The notes beneath the pieces are model-generated. The model did not search any database. It had not been told where the DNA came from and was given only the letters and a program-made list of their open reading frames with translations. A DNA stretch of 9,462 nucleotides from Candidatus Cloacimonadota bacterium (GTDB taxonomy: Bacteria > Cloacimonadota > Cloacimonadia > Cloacimonadales > Cloacimonadaceae): contig JAQVMI010000051.1 in assembly GCA_028703735.1 (NCBI GenBank), forward strand, positions 1 to 9,462. Direction: 5' to 3'. The translations under genes and the position numbers were made by a program. Of the stretch, positions 7,280 through 9,462 are shown piece after piece (the stretch's first letter is position 1; each line of letters starts with the position of its first letter).

Positions 7280-9142
7280 TTATTTCGTCATGGTTACTTT
7301 TTTTGTTTCTCTGAAGGCACCAGCTTTGAAATCTATGATGTAAACCCCACTTGGTGCAGAATTTGCATTCCACACAACGGTATTGGTTCCCGGAGTTTGA
7401 GAAGGGAAGCTCCATTGTTTCATTTCCTGACCCCTCACGTTATAAATCTTGATACTCACGCTGGCAGTTTCCTTTATCCCGTAAGAGATGCTTAGAGAGG
7501 GATTAAAGGGATTGGGATAGGTTCTGCTAATTCCTGTAGTTAAGGTAGATTGCGGAGTAGGGTTATCATCTATAAAATAGCTTGTGGAAACTGGTCCGTG
7601 GAATTCGTGGCTGCCATCAAAATCTATACTCTGTAGCCAGTAATAGTAAACCCCAGCTTCAAAAATCTCTGTATCCGTCCAGCTATAGAAACTGCTGGAA
7701 GAAGAGTTTTGCGCATGAATCAGTGGGCTTACAATCATTGCCGTAGCCAAATCCGAACTTGTGTTTCGCAGTAAATAATACCCGGAAACGCCTGTTTCAG
7801 ATTGTGTTGTCCAGTTTAAGCGGATAGAGCTTTGGGACATTACAATTGCTGTGAAAGAGGATAGTTCTACAGGCAAAGTGCTTTCACTTGGTTCGATGGT
7901 TCCCAAAGTGTATAAACCACTACTTGTAATGGTAACCGAGGGATTTACGGTGAAAGAAATCACCTTTCCATTGATGGACGGACTGCCGGCAAGAATAGTG
8001 TAATTACTATTGCTATTATCACGGTATAGCAGCCTGTATTTATCTCCGGAGGGGTTTCCCATAGTGGGTTGCAGAACATTCATATCAAAGCTGAAGGTTG
8101 TGTTCAGGTTGCTACTGGTAACCTCTATAAACCACTCTCTTTTAATCCTTTGGAAATCTGGATATGCACCAGAATCGGGGTTAAAGGTAGATGACAATCC
8201 TGTTTCTGCATCATGCCCGGCACGAACCCTGGCAAATGCCGTAAGATAGTCTCCCTTAATGGATAAGCCACCGCTGGTTTTGGTTTCGGTAAGTTTGGTG
8301 TTTAAAACAGTAAGCTCAAACATATCGGTATAATGCGCCGGAGTGGCTGTGCTATATACAGTTAAGGCATATTTATTGGCAAGATAAGATTCCACTGCCT
8401 TACGTTCGGTTTCAGACAAATAGCGATTGTAAACGATCAGTTCTGCCATCCAGCCATTTAGCCTGTTGTTTATGCTGCCATCAATATACCTGCCAATTGA
8501 GGCACCCTGCCAATCTGTTAAATGTGCCAATCTTCCGGAAGTGGCTACATTCATGTTCAAACCACGTAAGGCACCATTTATATAAGTATCGTTCCCAAGT
8601 GTATTGGAATGCCGGATCGTGATTACATTTGGAGGAGCTGCTGCTGCGTAATTTGCAACTCTAATATCATAATCATTGGTGTATTGAGCATGGGTAAATG
8701 TGCTATTTGATCGCCAACCCACATGAAGATTCTTGTTTTGTGTTTTCTCTATTCCCCCCAAAAACATGTGTAGAGAGGAAGGAGAACTGGATGTTCGTTT
8801 TACCACTGCAATAATGGTGTAATTTGTGTTCAGGATTATGCTCCCATCAATACTGAGATAATCACCAGTTCCATTAGTTAATCCATCAAATACAATAGCA
8901 GGTTTGCCATTGATAATATTGGTTTTGTAAAGTGGACGCAGGTTTACAGTATCCTGCACAGCATGCTTGGCATTACCACTTTGGTCTGTCCAGCTACTTA
9001 CCGGATCGTTATTATTTAGCCCTGTCAAGGCATTGGCATCCAGCCACATCTGCAATCCACTGCTTACGTCGCCTGGTCCTGCTGCTACAAGAACAGACAG
9101 TCCAGAGACAAGCAGTAGAACAAAAATTATATACTTTCTCAT
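7280..9142 (-). CDS. secreted LamG-domain protein with T9SS C-terminal sorting domain
   Basis: This is a complete 620-residue protein with GAGG 4 nt before ATG 9142. Residues 1-21 are a signal peptide (M-R-K, hydrophobic core, VAAG). Residues about 28-260 form a concanavalin A-like, LamG-type lectin fold (GLQMWLDANALTG, SSWTDQSGN, PAIVFDG, then ELIVYNRYLSETER near its end). A beta-rich stretch at about 265-420 includes REWFIEV. Residues about 423-530 begin LPVELSSFTA and continue with a fibronectin III-like sequence (SSIRLNWTTQSE). The last 80 residues are a T9SS type A sorting domain: YPNPFNPSLSISYGI, VSIKIYNVRGQEM, SGVYIIDFKAG, ending K-K-V-T-M-T-K. The protein would cross the inner membrane by Sec, then the outer membrane by T9SS, and stay at the surface or be released. 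Glycan or protein binding is likely; I see no enzyme active site. It has its own terminator and is probably a single-gene transcript. Confidence 0.92.
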   Translation of the reverse strand: MRKYIIFVLLLVSGLSVLVAAGPGDVSSGLQMWLDANALTGLNNNDPVSSWTDQSGNAKHAVQDTVNLRPLYKTNIINGKPAIVFDGLTNGTGDYLSIDGSIILNTNYTIIAVVKRTSSSPSSLHMFLGGIEKTQNKNLHVGWRSNSTFTHAQYTNDYDIRVANYAAAAPPNVITIRHSNTLGNDTYINGALRGLNMNVATSGRLAHLTDWQGASIGRYIDGSINNRLNGWMAELIVYNRYLSETERKAVESYLANKYALTVYSTATPAHYTDMFELTVLNTKLTETKTSGGLSIKGDYLTAFARVRAGHDAETGLSSTFNPDSGAYPDFQRIKREWFIEVTSSNLNTTFSFDMNVLQPTMGNPSGDKYRLLYRDNSNSNYTILAGSPSINGKVISFTVNPSVTITSSGLYTLGTIEPSESTLPVELSSFTAIVMSQSSIRLNWTTQSETGVSGYYLLRNTSSDLATAMIVSPLIHAQNSSSSSFYSWTDTEIFEAGVYYYWLQSIDFDGSHEFHGPVSTSYFIDDNPTPQSTLTTGISRTYPNPFNPSLSISYGIKETASVSIKIYNVRGQEMKQWSFPSQTPGTNTVVWNANSAPSGVYIIDFKAGAFRETKKVTMTK

Positions 9143-9186
9143 GTTTCCTCGTCATTAATTTCAGTTATTTGTAGTTTGAGATATAT

Positions 9187-9214
9187 GTGTTCGGTGACAC
9201 GTTCCCGTAGGAAC
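9187..9214 (-). promoter_or_regulatory. two adjoining hairpins in the leader of the LamG protein gene
   Basis: In the minus-strand transcript GUUCC-UACG-GGAAC (9214-9201) is followed without a gap by GUGU-CACCGA-ACAC (9200-9187), about 45 nt before the start codon. The first hairpin is closed by C(UACG)G, a member of the very stable UNCG tetraloop family. No U-run follows, so it is not a terminator. A role in transcript stability or translation control is inferred. Whether the region is transcribed depends on the unmapped promoter. Confidence 0.4.
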
Positions 9215-9309
9215 TATTAACAAATGGATAGGTTAACCTGATAATGTTAGATAGCAAGTTCAAACTTCTGCTTATTCAATATAATTACCCAAGCTGAGAT
9301 CGTGATAAG

Positions 9310-9326
9310 AAGCAAAATTGTACCCC
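9310..9326 (-). promoter_or_regulatory. weak sigma-54-like promoter upstream of the LamG gene
   Basis: On the minus strand a GG pair (9325-9324) and TTTTGCT (9316-9310 region, GC at 9313-9312) have the 12-base GG-to-GC spacing of -24/-12 promoters. The -12 half is good, but the -24 half keeps only GG of TGGCAC. It lies about 170 nt before ATG 9142. It gains some interest from the neighbouring sigma-54 activator gene, but it may be chance. Confidence 0.22.
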
Positions 9327-9414
9327 GAACAAAAATATGGAGAAGATTTTTCTTGACTCGAATCTGCCAAACTGAATAACTTGGATTTATAAGAATTCAA
9401 CCCCTTAAGTGTGT

Positions 9415-9419
9415 GGAGG
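9415..9419 (+). promoter_or_regulatory. strong ribosome binding site of the edge gene
   Basis: A full GGAGG lies 4 nt before the ATG at 9424. It is the main evidence that a plus-strand gene begins here. Confidence 0.7.
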
Positions 9420-9423
9420 TATC

Positions 9424-9462
9424 ATGTTGAACTTAGTATCAGTAAAGCTAAAATGTATCCAT
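9424..9462 (+). CDS. start of a divergently transcribed gene, 13 codons only
   Basis: ATG at 9424 opens a frame (M-L-N-L-V-S-V-K-L-K-C-I-H) that remains open to the window edge. The perfect GGAGG 4 nt upstream makes a real start likely. Thirteen residues are too few to name a family or to tell whether a signal peptide follows. It is the only plus-strand gene supported in the window and it is transcribed away from the LamG protein gene. Confidence 0.6.
   Translation, partial: MLNLVSVKLKCIH

Larger units (their letters stand above)
9143..9423. other. divergent intergenic region
   Basis: The 281 bp between the minus-strand LamG gene and the plus-strand gene at the right edge must hold both promoters. 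For the plus gene, TATAAG at 9388-9393 is a possible -10 box about 30 bp before the start; the well-formed TTGACT at 9353-9358 is too far away (29 bp) to pair with it. An interrupted palindrome, AAGTT-CA-AACTT (9256-9267), lies mid-spacer and could be an operator. No promoter here is strong by eye. Confidence 0.5.

Noticed and set aside
9230..9239. Perfect 10-bp palindrome AGGTTAACCT in the divergent spacer
   Set aside because: A palindrome of this size is expected by chance about once per kilobase, and nothing nearby supports a specific binder.

Overview
The window reads as a contig, or most of one, from an uncultured bacterium of the FCB superphylum. Candidatus Cloacimonadota (WWE1) or a close relative is my best guess. 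The evidence is two large secreted mosaic proteins built from beta-rich surface domains, a C-terminal type IX secretion (T9SS, type A) sorting domain with the Y-P-N-P-F-N-P signature, and a TPR-fused sigma-54 activator. No rRNA, tRNA or other taxonomic marker is present, so the assignment is inference.

Layout: almost everything is coded on the minus strand. From the right, a divergent plus-strand gene begins at 9424 and leaves the window after 13 codons. A 281-bp divergent spacer separates it from a 620-residue secreted protein (LamG-like lectin domain, fibronectin-like region, T9SS sorting domain; 9142 to 7280), which is closed by a clear intrinsic terminator at 7219-7256. Next is a 755-residue regulator with N-terminal TPR repeats, a sigma-54-interacting AAA+ domain and a Fis-type helix-turn-helix (7159 to 4892). 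A gene-free interval (about 4451-4891) is crowded with inverted and direct repeats. Then come a small one-helix membrane protein (4450 to 4103) and a very large secreted protein that starts at 3976 and stays open for 1325 codons to the left edge. That last gene is the biggest in the window. It carries a signal peptide, a parallel beta-helix, a jelly-roll-like domain and two tandem BNR_assoc_N-like domains.

The first 11 bases match the end of the standard Illumina adapter. The left edge is therefore probably a contig end, and the last residues read from the large gene are probably artefactual.

How the genes work together: two surface or secreted proteins flank a cytoplasmic regulator that senses through TPRs rather than through a receiver domain. 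It is reasonable, but unproven, that the regulator controls one or both of them. A weak sigma-54-like element lies upstream of the 620-residue gene. I did not find a convincing complete new system. The points most worth following are the regulator with its surface-protein neighbours, the repeat-rich spacer, and the adapter remnant.
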